Assembly (NCBI GenBank): GCA_002105175.1
Contig: MCGE01000005.1
Coordinates: 310,001 to 374,000 of the forward strand
DNA: 64,000 nt
Direction of reading: 5' to 3'
Origin: Absidia repens
Taxonomy: Eukaryota; Mucoromycota; Mucoromycetes; Mucorales; Cunninghamellaceae
Made by a program: the position numbers and the translations under genes
In this document: positions 1 to 11,054 of the stretch, piece by piece
Layout: the number at the start of each line of letters is the position of its first letter
How positions within the stretch are numbered: position 1 is the stretch's first letter
The notes under the pieces: generated by a model
Databases searched by the model: none
Told to the model about the DNA's origin: nothing
What the model saw: the letters and a program-made list of their open reading frames with translations, nothing else

Positions 1-128
1 TGACAGTATTATTATCAGCATTTTTGGCTTCATTTGCAGTCGAAACGGAGTATGAAATATTTTTGAATAAAAAACATCCCAAATTCAAAACAAGCTTTTT
101 TATTCCTCTTTTATCATCAATATCCATC

Positions 129-3100
129 ATGTCCGATGCTAGATCTCAACTATTAGCGGTTCTTGTGGAGGCTTCATCTCAAGACTATTCTAGAATGAAA
201 CAAGCGGAAGAACTCTTGAAACAGTGGGAGACTGAACCAAGCTTCTTTGCCACTTTACAGGTAAAATTAAGATATTGCTTGTCAAGAACACATTACTGAT
301 CATAGTCTTTTTGCTCTAGGATATATTCTATGACACAACTGTGGAATACAACGTTCGTTTTTTAAGTGGAATCTATCTCAAGAATGGTGTTGATCGGTTT
401 TGGCGACGAACTGCAAAAAAGTATGTCAAAGATACAGAATCGTACCTAATGCTGAGCTGAATCTGTTTGACCATGGACATGGTCTATTTGTGTGCTTTGA
501 AAATATACTTACCTTATTATTTTATTGGTCTTTACTTTAGTCCGTTGAATCCTGAAGAAAAAACAATGATTCGTGAAAGACTACTTCAATTCATGGCCGA
601 ACCAAGTAAACAGGTGGGTGAAGAGGTAGAAGAAATGGCGTGTACGTTTACTGACACATTCATATGACGACCGTGTAATGTGAAGCTCGCTGCGCAGAAC
701 ACGGTCATTATTGCTAGGATTGCGCGTCTGGACTTTCCAACTCAGTGGTAATATTTCGTTTTGACAAGTGAAACTTCATTATGAGAACCTGGGGGGGGAT
801 GGGGCGGGACGCTCAAGTACCAATTTTAATGCTGTCTTCCATTTTGTATAGGCCGCAGTTACTGACATCATTGATCGACGGGATAAAAACACCAGGAAAC
901 AATTCCAATGCAGCCGTCATCCACCACCGGTGTTTGGAAACTATGTACGAAGTCTTACAGGAATTATCAACTCGTGTATTATCCTCTGGTCGCCGACAAT
1001 TTGCTGAACTCGCCCCTCAAACCTTCCAAGTGATTGCAAATGTGTATGTGGTTTATGTGGAACAAACGGTATCTCCTTTGATGAACATGTTATCGACTCC
1101 AGCAACCTTGGAACAAAATTTGCAACAATCAGGCGGCGGTGCTACTGACTTGGAGGTATTAGCTATTTGTATTCGATGTTTACGTATACTTATGGTCAGC
1201 GGAATTCGCGATGTACACAAATTTGATGAAACAAAGGTAAGATTAGTGTGGGAAAAGGTGTATGGATAAAAGTAGCAAGGGATGACGAGGGCGAATCACC
1301 TTTCGAATTGAGTAATTCTTATCTTTATTAATCTGTTAGACATTCCTGGATCTCACCTATCAACATCTACAAACATACATGGAATGCCGCTCACGTAAGT
1401 TGGCTGATTGACAATAATTGAATCATGTACCAAATCTCATACTTTTAATATATATCTATTAGGACTCATTGATGCGTCCAGAATCAACAGTAATAGACAG
1501 TATACATCATCATTTATTGAATATTTGGAGACAGCAATTGAAGAATATGGAATTTTGTATCTTGGTTTGCAGAAATCTCACCCTGTCTCTGCAATTCTTT
1601 GTCCCAAATGGATCGATATTATATCCTATTACTGGAAAAACGTGGTGGAACAAGGTGACCTCGTGGCTAACCAATTTGCAGAAGGTAAGTTTGATCAAGG
1701 GGAAAGAAAGGCACCAATTAAAACACACTTTTTGATTTTATACATGACAATCCAACGTCAAATAGCAAAAATGCACAAATCTGTTTATCATCAATTCTTG
1801 CTCCAAGGCATGCAGCTTATAAAGGGGACGATCAAAAGTGCTACTCAAGAGGGCGATACCTCAGGTAAGGACAGGAAAAGATAGATCACACAAATCCAGA
1901 TGCAATTAGTGACTCACGATTATAACTACTATAATATTTACTATATTGCAGTATCTGATAACTTGGCGATCACTAGTGAAGAAAATGCGTTAGTCAATGA
2001 ATCACGACGCATCCTCAAACAAGGCTTTGTTACAGATGCATTTGTAAACTCTTGTGCCGAAACATTGATCACCAAATACATGCTTTTGACCCCTACTGAT
2101 TTGGAACAATGGGAAGAAGATCCAGAAAGCTGGGCGAATTCGGTCGATGCCGAAAACTGGGAATTTGAACTTCGTGTAAGTGGGAAAAAAATAAAACAAA
2201 AACGAACATGCTTGGGTATTTACATTTAGTCTTTTTATTTAGCCATGTGCTGAAATCACGTTTATGAATCTATTAACTCAGAATCGTGATCAACTGGCCC
2301 CAATATTGCTGGATCTATTGAATCAATCAAGTGTGCAAGATTTTCAGGGTCTTCTTTTCCGGGATGCAATATACGATGCCGTTGGTCTTGGTGTGCATTC
2401 CTTATATGGTCGATTGGATTTTGAACAATTTGTATCAAATCAGCTAGTAGTTGAAGTATCAAATAAGGATGCAAGGTAAGGCAGATGAAAAACTGGATTG
2501 AAAAATAGGGTTATATCACATCTTAAAACATTTTTATTATAGCAACAAGATTCTCCGTCGTCGGATCGCTTGGGTACTAGGACGATGGGTGACCGAAAGT
2601 ATCAGCGCTGAATGCAGGACAAGTATTTATCAAATCTTATTACAACTTATGGTCAAGGAAGAAGATTTAGTGGTCCGTTTATCTGCTGCTCACAGTTTGA
2701 AAATGGCTATCGATGACTGGGATTTTGATATTTCCATTCTTTTACCTTACCTTGGATCTGCTATGGAACTCATGATGGGCCTAATCAATGAAGTGGAAGA
2801 ATCTGACACGGTGATGAAATTAATTGCTGATCTGAACACTATTCTGGATAGAGCTGGTGCACACGTAAGTCAAATACGGAAATTACTGCTTGTAGAATGC
2901 AATAGAACTTACTTTTTTTTTCTTCTCAGGTCGCTCCTTATGCCCCGCAAATTGTTGATCTACTTACCCCATTGTGGACTCGAGCCCAAAACGAACCTCT
3001 CTTTCAATCAGCACTGGTGGTGACATTTACTAAGGTGGCTGCGGTAAGATTTTCTTCTCTTTTCTTTTTAATGCAAGGATTAATTCTAGCTTAATCTTGG

Positions 3101-4610
3101 AATAATATACTAATTGTTGTATTTCTCGATTAATATAGATTCTTGTTGATCAATCAAATCATTTATATCATCTACTACTACCTATGGTAGCATACTGTGT
3201 TGATCGAAGCAATGTAAGCTGCATGTTTGATTTATCAACTTGAATTGACTCTGATCGGTTCGTCTTTATATTTATTATTGTAGAAAGCGCATGTTTACCT
3301 GTTAGAGGATGCATTGGATCTTTGGTGGACATTGCTTCAGGGTGCAACAGATTTAACTCCAGAATTATTGGCTCTTCTTCCGGTTGCAGTGGATCTACTG
3401 GATTATGATACCGAAAATGTCAGAAAATTACTCTGGATTATTGAAAGCTACATTCTACTAAACCCTCATTCCTCCGTTGAAGTAAGACAAAACGAAAAAG
3501 GTCGATATATTATACTTTCTATTTTATGTATACTTAAAGCTCCTTCTATATGTTTTTAGAAATGTGCTCTGCCTTTATTCATTCAACTAGCCTCATACAT
3601 CGCCAATTCCAAAGCTGAAGTCGCCTCTAATATATCGCATACTATCGACTTGGTATTCCAATCAACACCTATGACTCTTTACGGGGATGCGTTGCTACAA
3701 TCAGGAATTTTAGATAATATCCTGAATGTCTTTTTGCAGGGGCAGGTAAGTAATGGTGATGGTACCTTAGCAAGACTGAAAAGGCCGGATGTTATATTTA
3801 TATTTTACTTTCAACACGTAGCTCTACGCCTACGCGTGTATGTCATATATGGGGTTATTTGCTCGACTTGCTATTCAAGATGCTAATACGACGGTTGGGT
3901 TTATTCAATCTGTTGGACAAAGATTCATGCCGGATAATCAAGACTTTATAGGCGATATTCTTGAAAAATGGATAGACAAGGTAAGATATATTATGGGGTT
4001 TGTCTATGCTACAGACTAACCTTTATGTATTCATTTTAGTTTGACAATATTGGTCATCCTCGGCAAAGAAAATTAACATGCCTTGCATTTACAAGCTTGC
4101 TCAAGACAAACCATCCTTCAATAGTACGGCAACTACCTGGTGTGATGGCTATCTGGGGTGATGTGGGTACTGAAGTGAAACAATCGGATGGTGAAAGGTA
4201 ATATTTGATTGAATGGTTTTATGAATACTGTTAACCAACTACTCTATTTAATTTGTTACATTAGTGTCCTGTATAGTGAAGCGGACCTGGAGGATGATAT
4301 CAGTCAATTGGAAACCTCACCGGAGAAGGACCGAAAATCAAAGGTACAGTTGAAAAAAAAGAAGAGAGAAAAAAAAAAAAAAAAAAAAAAAAAAGACGGC
4401 TCATGTCCTTCGACTCATGTCCTTCTTCACTTTTAACATCATTACTTTTTTTTTCTCCTTTGTAATTCTTAGTTATTGCATGAAGACCCTGTATATACTA
4501 TTGATCTATTGGCTATTATTCAGCAAAGTATCTGTGAATTGAATAAAAGTCAGCAACTTTTAGAAATAGATCCTCTGCTTCTAGATATTATCAATCAATT
4601 GTCAAATTAA
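129..4610 (+). CDS. KAP120: Importin-11 / Kap120-type karyopherin beta
   Basis: A karyopherin that carries cargo through the nuclear pore under RanGTP control; yeast Kap120 and animal importin-11 import ribosome-related and other proteins. The spliced frame starts at the ATG at 129 (MSDARSQLLAVLVEA) and runs through about 15 exons to TAA 4608-4610, giving roughly 1000 residues, the family's usual size. Seen in order: the N-terminal importin-beta segment (LKQWETEPSFFATLQ, then FLSGIYLKNGVDRFWRR), a central block with the importin-11 signature PTDLEQWEEDPESW near 2090-2145, then alpha-helical HEAT-like repeats to the C-terminus. The first introns (261-319, about 421-540) are clean GT-AG. The last intron carries an A-rich run near 4369-4394. 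An AATAAA overlaps the stop codon (4609-4614), implying a very short 3' UTR. Exon edges were inferred by eye. Confidence 0.9.
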
Positions 4611-5216
4611 TAAAAAAACGACCATTCGGTTTTATTCTTTATCAATCTATAGTGACATATTGTTTATCCCTTCATCCTCCCTTTTTGATGGATTAGTCCA
4701 CTCTTCAAAATTCATTACTTTTGACTTTTAAATGTCAGTTTATTTTCATATTGAACTTTGTCTTATAATTTTAAGAACAAAATGGTTGTCAGTAAAACAA
4801 TAAAAGGTCAATGTGTCTGGATATTTGTGTATTTGCGTATACTTATTTGTGTGAGTGTGTGTGTATCTGTATATATGTGTATGTCCCTGTATATATGTAT
4901 ATATGTATGCTTGTATGTATGTGTATGTTTATGTGTATGTGTATGTGTATGCTTGTGTATGTGGATGGTAGACATCTCCCCACGACCAGGTCACAAAAAA
5001 GAAAAAATGATAGCAGAATTCGGCATATATTTTCTTACATGGCTTCAATCGCAGCAATCTCCTAGATTTCTCTTGACAGAACATTGTTCCTTTCTTTTGG
5101 ATGCTGTTTATTCTATTTCTATCTGTCTCTTACCTATGGAACTTACTGCCGTAGTCGGGAATTAAATGCGTTCACAATAGGAATGAGACACCCTTCCCCC
5201 ATATTTTTGTCATTCT
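4611..5216. other. 3' flank of KAP120 with TG/TA-rich microsatellite
   Basis: No gene is seen. Positions 4811-4965 form an imperfect TGTG/TATG/TGTATG simple repeat that makes valine/cysteine/tyrosine-rich open frames of no coding value. From about 5160 the DNA leads into the promoter of the small secreted-protein gene. Confidence 0.7.
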
Positions 5217-5224
5217 TATAAATA
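5217..5224 (+). promoter_or_regulatory. TATA box of the small secreted-protein gene
   Basis: TATAAATA lies 69 bases upstream of the ATG at 5293. This is a usual fungal spacing and suggests a strongly or conditionally expressed gene. Confidence 0.6.
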
Positions 5225-5292
5225 GAGGACCCCATTGCCCCATTTCAGAAAATAAATAAATCAATTCATCCTCTATATATACAAAAACAACA

Positions 5293-5511
5293 ATGAAAGC
5301 TGCTTTCCCTAGTGTTTCCTTCGCTGCCATTGGTATCATGGTTTTGGCTTTGATCTCTTCTCCCAATGGCGCTGATGCTGTTGTAGGACGCGTCTGCAAT
5401 CTTATCTGTAGTGGCGAACTCGAATGCCCCGCTGGCATGGCTTTGAGACCTGCTCCTCAAGGACGCAGTGATGATGGCTGTTACACTTGCTGCAAGGACC
5501 AATGGACATAA
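5293..5511 (+). CDS. Small secreted cysteine-rich protein (72 aa), family unknown
   Basis: A single-exon frame with an ATG at 5293 and TAA at 5509-5511. Residues 1-29 form a clear signal peptide: two basic/polar residues, a hydrophobic core (FAAIGIMVLALIS) and small residues at the GADA cleavage region. The mature part is about 43 residues with six cysteines in the pattern C-x3-C-x5-C-x17-C-x2-CC, so probably three disulfides, and it ends in KDQWT. I do not recognise the family. Secretion and disulfide bonding are inferred from sequence; an effector, antimicrobial or cell-surface role would be a guess. A TATA box at 5217 supports the start. Codons look fungal-optimal, unlike the flanking repeats, so this is probably a real expressed gene. 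Confidence 0.75.
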   Translation: MKAAFPSVSFAAIGIMVLALISSPNGADAVVGRVCNLICSGELECPAGMALRPAPQGRSDDGCYTCCKDQWT

Positions 5512-5634
5512 GCTAAAAAAAATTATTTCATAGACATATTGTGGCCGGAATTTTTGCGGTTGACATTACAATTGAGATGCTCTTTAAATATAATATTTTA
5601 ATAAATATACTGCCATGCAGTTCAAATGAACTTT

Positions 5635-5666
<32 letters not shown>

Positions 5667-6060
5667 TTTCTTTTTTTTTTTCTTTTCTTTTCTTTTCTCG
5701 CCGGAATAATTTTCCTAGAACGATCAATCGGGGAAATAGGAAAATTAAATACGCAGCTGCCTTCTCCCAGTCCCCATAAAAAACATTGTAGAATTTCGGG
5801 AGTAGTTATAGAAAATTAAAAAGGAAAATATTTTATGTGATGATTCAATATTATTATCTGGGAAAACGTACATTTATTTTGATATAGACAACCTCATATT
5901 ATATCCCCCCCCCTAAAATAGGTGACAGCTACACTCAGAGAAAGATCTAGGTTCATTAATATGGTTAGCCAATCCGGAATAGAATCAAATTTAATATTAA
6001 CCTAGGACTACAATCAGTCGCTGGGACCCTAGAGGTAACTAGTCATAGTGGGTAACCTCG
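5512..6060. other. Intergenic, pyrimidine tract
   Basis: No gene is seen. Positions 5630-5698 are an almost pure T/C tract with repeated TTTTTC units. The rest is AT-rich non-coding DNA that leads into a dispersed repeat. Confidence 0.6.
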
Positions 6061-6366
6061 GAAGCAAGTATGGGTAATACACTAATAAAACAGCTACAAC
6101 AGTTACATTGCTTATTTTCTAATGGTTCAGAAGATGGTTGATAAAAAGATAAATTTTATTGAAAAAATGTTGGTATATAGTGAATCAAAAGTTGGGAGGT
6201 TCAATATAAGGAGGGATCTAGTGAAGGTACCATGAGGTAGACTAATGTGAGATTTGAAGAATGGTCAATACTAATCTAAAGGAAAGATGATCAAAAAAGG
6301 GTTCTCTTGTATATATATATATATGAAAGAAACTATTGGGCTATTTTTCATTGAAGCAAGTAACAA

Positions 6367-6397
<31 letters not shown>

Positions 6398-6745
6398 GAA
6401 GAAGGCATATTTTATTCAGTTACAGATAGAAAAAAATGGTCAAACTATTGCTAAGCTAAGCTAAGCTAAGCTAAGCTAATGGAGGCTAAAAAAGACCAAC
6501 CAATGATGATCCCAAATCCTGAATCCAAAATGAAAGGGTTTCCCCATGCATCTTGTAATCCCTGAGCTGAAATCCCTTCTAAACTAGTCCTGACACTAAT
6601 CTATGATCGCCATGATCTCTGGAGACAATAATTGTGAAGAAAAAAGAAAGAAAAAAAGAAAGAGAGTGCGGAAAAATAAAAACGGCCGGAAGATAAAAAT
6701 TCACGTGTGCGGGTTTGGAAAATATTTTTGGGTTGTCTCTCATGC
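6060..6745 (+). repeat. Dispersed repeat family A, copy 1
   Basis: This stretch shares its order of blocks with copies near 28600, 56190 and 61020: a 'gataaaaag..ttttattgaa' start, a middle with 'gtcaatactaatctaaagg', an A-rich run, a 'catattttattcag' block, a pentamer run (CTAAG repeated about six times at 6451-6480), and the core at 6509-6605 (AATCCAAAATGAAAGGGTTT, then CCCCATGCATCTTGTAATCC). It closes with a CACGTG box at 6702. It is non-coding in all frames. Confidence 0.75.
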
Positions 6746-6878
6746 ACAAATTTTTTTTTTGTCCATCACAAAACCATGAATCATGCTTTCTCTTCTTATG
6801 ACAGCAACTGCAAAACTTAACAATGGCGGCATATTTAATCCCTAATCTTTTCAACATCGGAAGCAGTATGGTTCTTCT

Positions 6879-6880
<2 letters not shown>

Positions 6881-6921
<41 letters not shown>
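6881..6921. repeat. Poly-T run of about 41
   Basis: An uninterrupted T homopolymer between the family A copy and the foldback element. Length in the assembly may be unreliable. Confidence 0.8.
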
Positions 6922-7121
6922 CACGCCAACCATCATCTCTCATCAGTGGTGTGCGATATTTTTTCACTCATCTTAATCCTGCCTTTTCACGTAATAGGGA
7001 AAAGCTTAAATTAGCGTAGTTCTTACTATTCTTTAGAATAAAAACATTCTTTCTTCTCATTCGCTGTAGAATTGATTGCTCTTTTAGTTTATGTACCTTA
7101 CGCTATGTTTATTAATTAATA

Positions 7122-9879
7122 TAATAAACGCTCTGGCGCTCCGCTGGAGCTTTTGGAAATCTTTCGATTTACTGGGTGTTACAGTTTTTAGGATTAAAGC
7201 CTCCGCCATTTCGCACTATGGTGGGCGGCCCCTTGGGGCCCAACCGTCGTGCTCAGCGCGTCGTCAATGGGTTCTTTTTTGTGTGCTGAAAAGAAAAAAA
7301 AAATAGTGAAGGGATTAGAGCCTCCGCCATTTCGCACTATGGTGGGCGGCCCCTTGGGGCCCAACCGTCGTGCTCAGCGCGTCGTCAATGGGTTTTTTAT
7401 GTGAGCTGAAAAAAAAAATAGTGAAGGGATTAGAGCCTCCGACATTTCGCACTATGGTGGGCGGCCCCTTGGGGCCCAACCGTCGTGCTCAGCGCATCGG
7501 CAATGGGTTTTTTATGTGTGCTAAAAAAAAAAAACAGGGAAGGGATTAGGGCCTCCGCCATTTCGCACTTTGGTGGGCAGCCCCTTGGGGCCCGACCGTC
7601 GTGCTCAGCGCGTCGTCAATGGGTTCTGTTTTTGTATGCTGAAAAGAAAAATGTAGTGAAGGGATAAGAGCCTCCGCCATTTCGCACTTTGGTGGGCAGC
7701 CCCTTGGGGCCCAACCGTCGTGCTCAGCGCGTCGTCAATGGGTTTTTGTGTGCTGAAATGATAGCTTACTTGAAGTGCGTCGGAGAAATTAGAGTTTGAT
7801 TATGCAGTGGTTGCAACTGCCTTTCCACTGGAAGATAAAACGAAGTATGCGCTATGGTAATTATGGCGATTGCCCGTTTATTTAATTTTTATTTGCAGTT
7901 CCATGATTTTTTGACATGAAAAAAAAAAGTGGATGATTCAGGCTCCGCATTTTGCTTTCTATTTTTTTTTTTGGTCCCTTTTTTTTCCCTCTCTTTTTCT
8001 TTCTTTTCTATTTTTTTCTTTCATGATAGTCTGAATGATATGATGGCAAGGCTCATTGGGGAACTGGTGATCTAGGACTAGTGTTAGAACTTGAATTAGG
8101 GGCGTTTTAAAAAAACGCAAAACAAACATCATGGGGAAACGCTTTCATTTTGGATGAAGGATTTGGGAACGACAGTAGATTAGCATTCAGTAGTTTAGTA
8201 ATAGTTTGTCATTGTATATATCTACGACTGAATAAATATGTTCTTTTTATTATATTTAGTATCTCTGTTGTACGTTTACATTATGAGCTTCATTGAATGT
8301 GTATTACATATGCATAGAAAAAAAAATTGTGTCTATATATACATAAGGGATGTGTTTGTGTGAAAAAACAGCTATTACAGTGTATTTTATTGTGGTGGGG
8401 TATATTGAAGAACAAAGTTGAGGATAGTATTAATTATGTAGCTACTGAGTGACAAGGAGTTTCTAAAGTGTGGGTTTTGATGGAAGAGTCTGTGTTTGGG
8501 TGGGCAGCGATTGAGAAAAAAAAAAGGATGGATGACTCTTATGGTGGGCAGGGCGTTAGCGGTGGGTCAGAAAAAAAAAAAAAAAGGCAGAGGGACAAAG
8601 AAGCGGACGTTAAAGTTACTATAGCTGAGTTTTCTTACGGTCGTTAATTTTTTTAATATATAATAAAAAGACCATGGAGTCAATCCTTATCTAATATAAC
8701 CATTTAAGATAAACATCTATGACTTCGAAATTTCCTACCATTCCTCCATTTACATCACCGTATCTCATCCCTTACCTATTTTTTTTTAGCACGACGGTTG
8801 GGCCCCAAGGCGTCCATCCTTTTTTCTCAATCGCTGCCCACCCATAATGCCAAATCACAGAGTCTGCCATCCCATCCCATCACAGCCCACACTTCAAAAA
8901 CCCCCTGCCACCTAAAAGCTACATAACTAATATTATTCTCAACTTTGTTCTTCAATACACCCCACCGCAACAAAATACGCTGTAATAGTTATTTTTTCAC
9001 ACAAACACATCCCTGTCTTCTTTTTTACGCACAAACTTATAGACTTGGTGGAAGAAGTCTCCATAATACCCAATCCGTTCCTTTTTCATATATATAGAGA
9101 CACACATTTTTTTTTTCTATGCATATGCAACACACATTCGATGAAGCTCATAAAGTAAACGTACGACAGAGTAACTAATTATAAGAAAAAAAACATATTT
9201 ATTCAGACGTAGATACAAACAATGACAAACTATTACTAAACTAATGAGTGCTAATCTACTGTCGTTCCCAAATCCTACATCCAAAATGAAAGCGTTTCCC
9301 CATGATGCTTGTTTTGCGTTTTTTAAAACGCCTCTAATTCAAGTTCTAACACTAATCCTAGATCACCAGTCAACCAATGAGCCTTGCCATCATATCAATC
9401 AGACTATCATGAAGGAAAAAAAAAAAAAAAAAACGAAGAGAAAAAGTGGAAAAAAAAAAAATGAGGGGCCAAAAAAAATAGAAAGCGAAATGCGGAGCCT
9501 GAATCATCCAGCCTTTTTTTTATGTCAAAAAATCAGGGCAATGCAAATAAAAATTAAACGAAGGGGCAATCGCCATAATTACCATAGTGTATAATTCGTT
9601 ATAGCTCCCAGTGGAAAGGCTGTTGCAACCCATACATAATCAAGCTCTAATCTCTCTGACGCCTTTCAAGTAAGTTAATATTTCAGCACGCAAAAAACCC
9701 ATTAACGACGCGCTGAGCACGACGGTTGGGCCTCCAGGGGGCTGCCCACCAAAGTGCGAAATGGCGGAGGCTTTAATCCTACCCCATCAAAACCCACACT
9801 TTAATAAAAAAAAAAACTGTGACACCCAATAAATCGAAAGATTTCCAAAAGCTTCATCGGAGCGCCAGAGTGTTTATTA
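7122..9879. mobile_element. 2.76 kb foldback element with long inverted arms
   Basis: Sequence from 7122 to about 8540 is repeated in inverted, diverged form from 9879 back to about 8815. Matching pairs include the tips (TAATAAACGCTCTGGCGCTC against GAGTGTTTATTA), a block at 7785-7900 against 9540-9660, the family core at 8075-8175 against 9268-9366, and 8340-8540 against 8820-9015. The left arm is longer because it holds five tandem copies of a GC-rich unit where the right arm holds one. The spacer is about 270 bp. No transposase or other protein is encoded. The arms differ by many substitutions and indels, so this is not a simple assembly inversion. Target-site duplications could not be fixed. 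Confidence 0.8.
7200..7748 (+). repeat. Five tandem copies of a ~117 bp GC-rich unit
   Basis: Units start at 7200, 7321, 7436, 7552 and 7671 (spacing 121, 115, 116, 119). Each has a conserved block of about 75 bp beginning CCTCCGCCATTTCGCAC, passing through GGCCCCTTGGGGCCC and ending in GCGTCGTCAATGGGTT, followed by an A-rich linker of variable length. Short open frames across it are by-products. Confidence 0.9.
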
Positions 9880-10820
9880 TATATGAAAAAAGATGGACCC
9901 AATATTCGGCTATATTAATTTAATTTGCTTTTTTTTTTTTTTTTTTTTACTACATCTAAATGAAGTTCTTCCCTGTTTTGATTCTATCCGTTTTGTCAGA
10001 CGGAATAATGAGCAATGACAGCTGAGGTTCAACGAACTACCCACCATAGTGCAAAATGGCATGGCTGCCTAATATTATCTCATGAATAGCCACATTTCAC
10101 AAGAGAAACATGACACCCATAAACAGAATTATTTTCACTAGCACTATCGTTACTGTTCTATGAAACTCGCCAAAGTACGAAATATAGAGGGGACAGGAAC
10201 AAATACTCTGTGGCGACTTTTCGCCACACAAACACATGCTGTTTTTTTTTTCTACGTTAAAAATAGATACAGTATACAGGAAATAATCTTGATATCCTAC
10301 GCACTTTACACATAAACATGCATTATATATAGAAACAAACACACATACTCCGCACCATGCATATTCAACAAGGCAATAAAATTCATAAAATAGATTGATG
10401 ATAAAAAGACAAGACGTACTTCGCTTAAATATATATATGTATAAATTATGTCAACGAGTACCGAGATAAACAAAGAAGAGCTTCTATAATACTACTCTAC
10501 GATGAAGGTTATTCTAACGGCGGTCCCGAAGCACGAATCTAAAATGCAAAGGTTTACCCACAATTTTTGTATTTCTATTTTTCAAAATTCCCCTCATTTA
10601 AGCTCTAACGCCAAGTTAATATCATATGACTTCATTGAAGGAAAAGTCCCAAAAATACATAAATGTAAAATCAGGTGGGCGTTGTGTGAATGTTGACGAC
10701 ATCCACTTGCATCTACTCGCTAGATTGAGCGTCGTGGATGATCGTTAGGCCCCTCAAGATACTGTCCGCCAAAGTAACAATGGTGAAGTCTTCTATTCGT
10801 ATCCCAGTCAAACCCCACAC

Positions 10821-10854
<34 letters not shown>

Positions 10855-11054
10855 ATAATAATAATAATAAGCACACACACACACACTCTATTAGTAAAGT
10901 CGAAGATATCTTAAAAAGTTCCAGCTGAGCAAAAGAGCGTTTATTAAAAACAAAAACTAGGGAAGAGGGTGGGGTCGTTGCTATTCTTTGATAAAGAGGG
11001 AAAAGGGACCCGTGTGGAGTGGATTAAATAACAACAGGGGAGATAAAAGCTAAA
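9880..11054 (+). repeat. Diverged right-arm copy of the foldback family plus simple repeats
   Basis: Segments match the right arm of the neighbouring element in the same order but with many changes: a GC-unit remnant at 10030-10060, a 'gcatattcaacaaggcaataaaattcat' block at 10357, a core remnant at 10530-10615 (GAATCTAAAATGCAAAGGTT), a second GC-unit remnant at 10725-10790, and a tip-like GAGCGTTTATTA at 10934. Positions 10823-10888 are poly-A, then (AAT)n, then (CA)n. No gene is seen. Confidence 0.6.

Noticed and set aside
4758..5165. 135-codon open frame over the TG-rich repeat
   Set aside because: Its residues (Val/Cys/Tyr runs) come from the microsatellite; no domain, and the two overlapping frames are equally open.
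6451..6480. CTAAG tandem as an internal telomere-like repeat
   Set aside because: The unit is five bases without a G-run and sits inside a family A element; other copies have one to three units.
7122..9879. Assembly-made palindrome
   Set aside because: Arms differ by many substitutions, indels and tandem copy number, which a chimeric inversion would not give.
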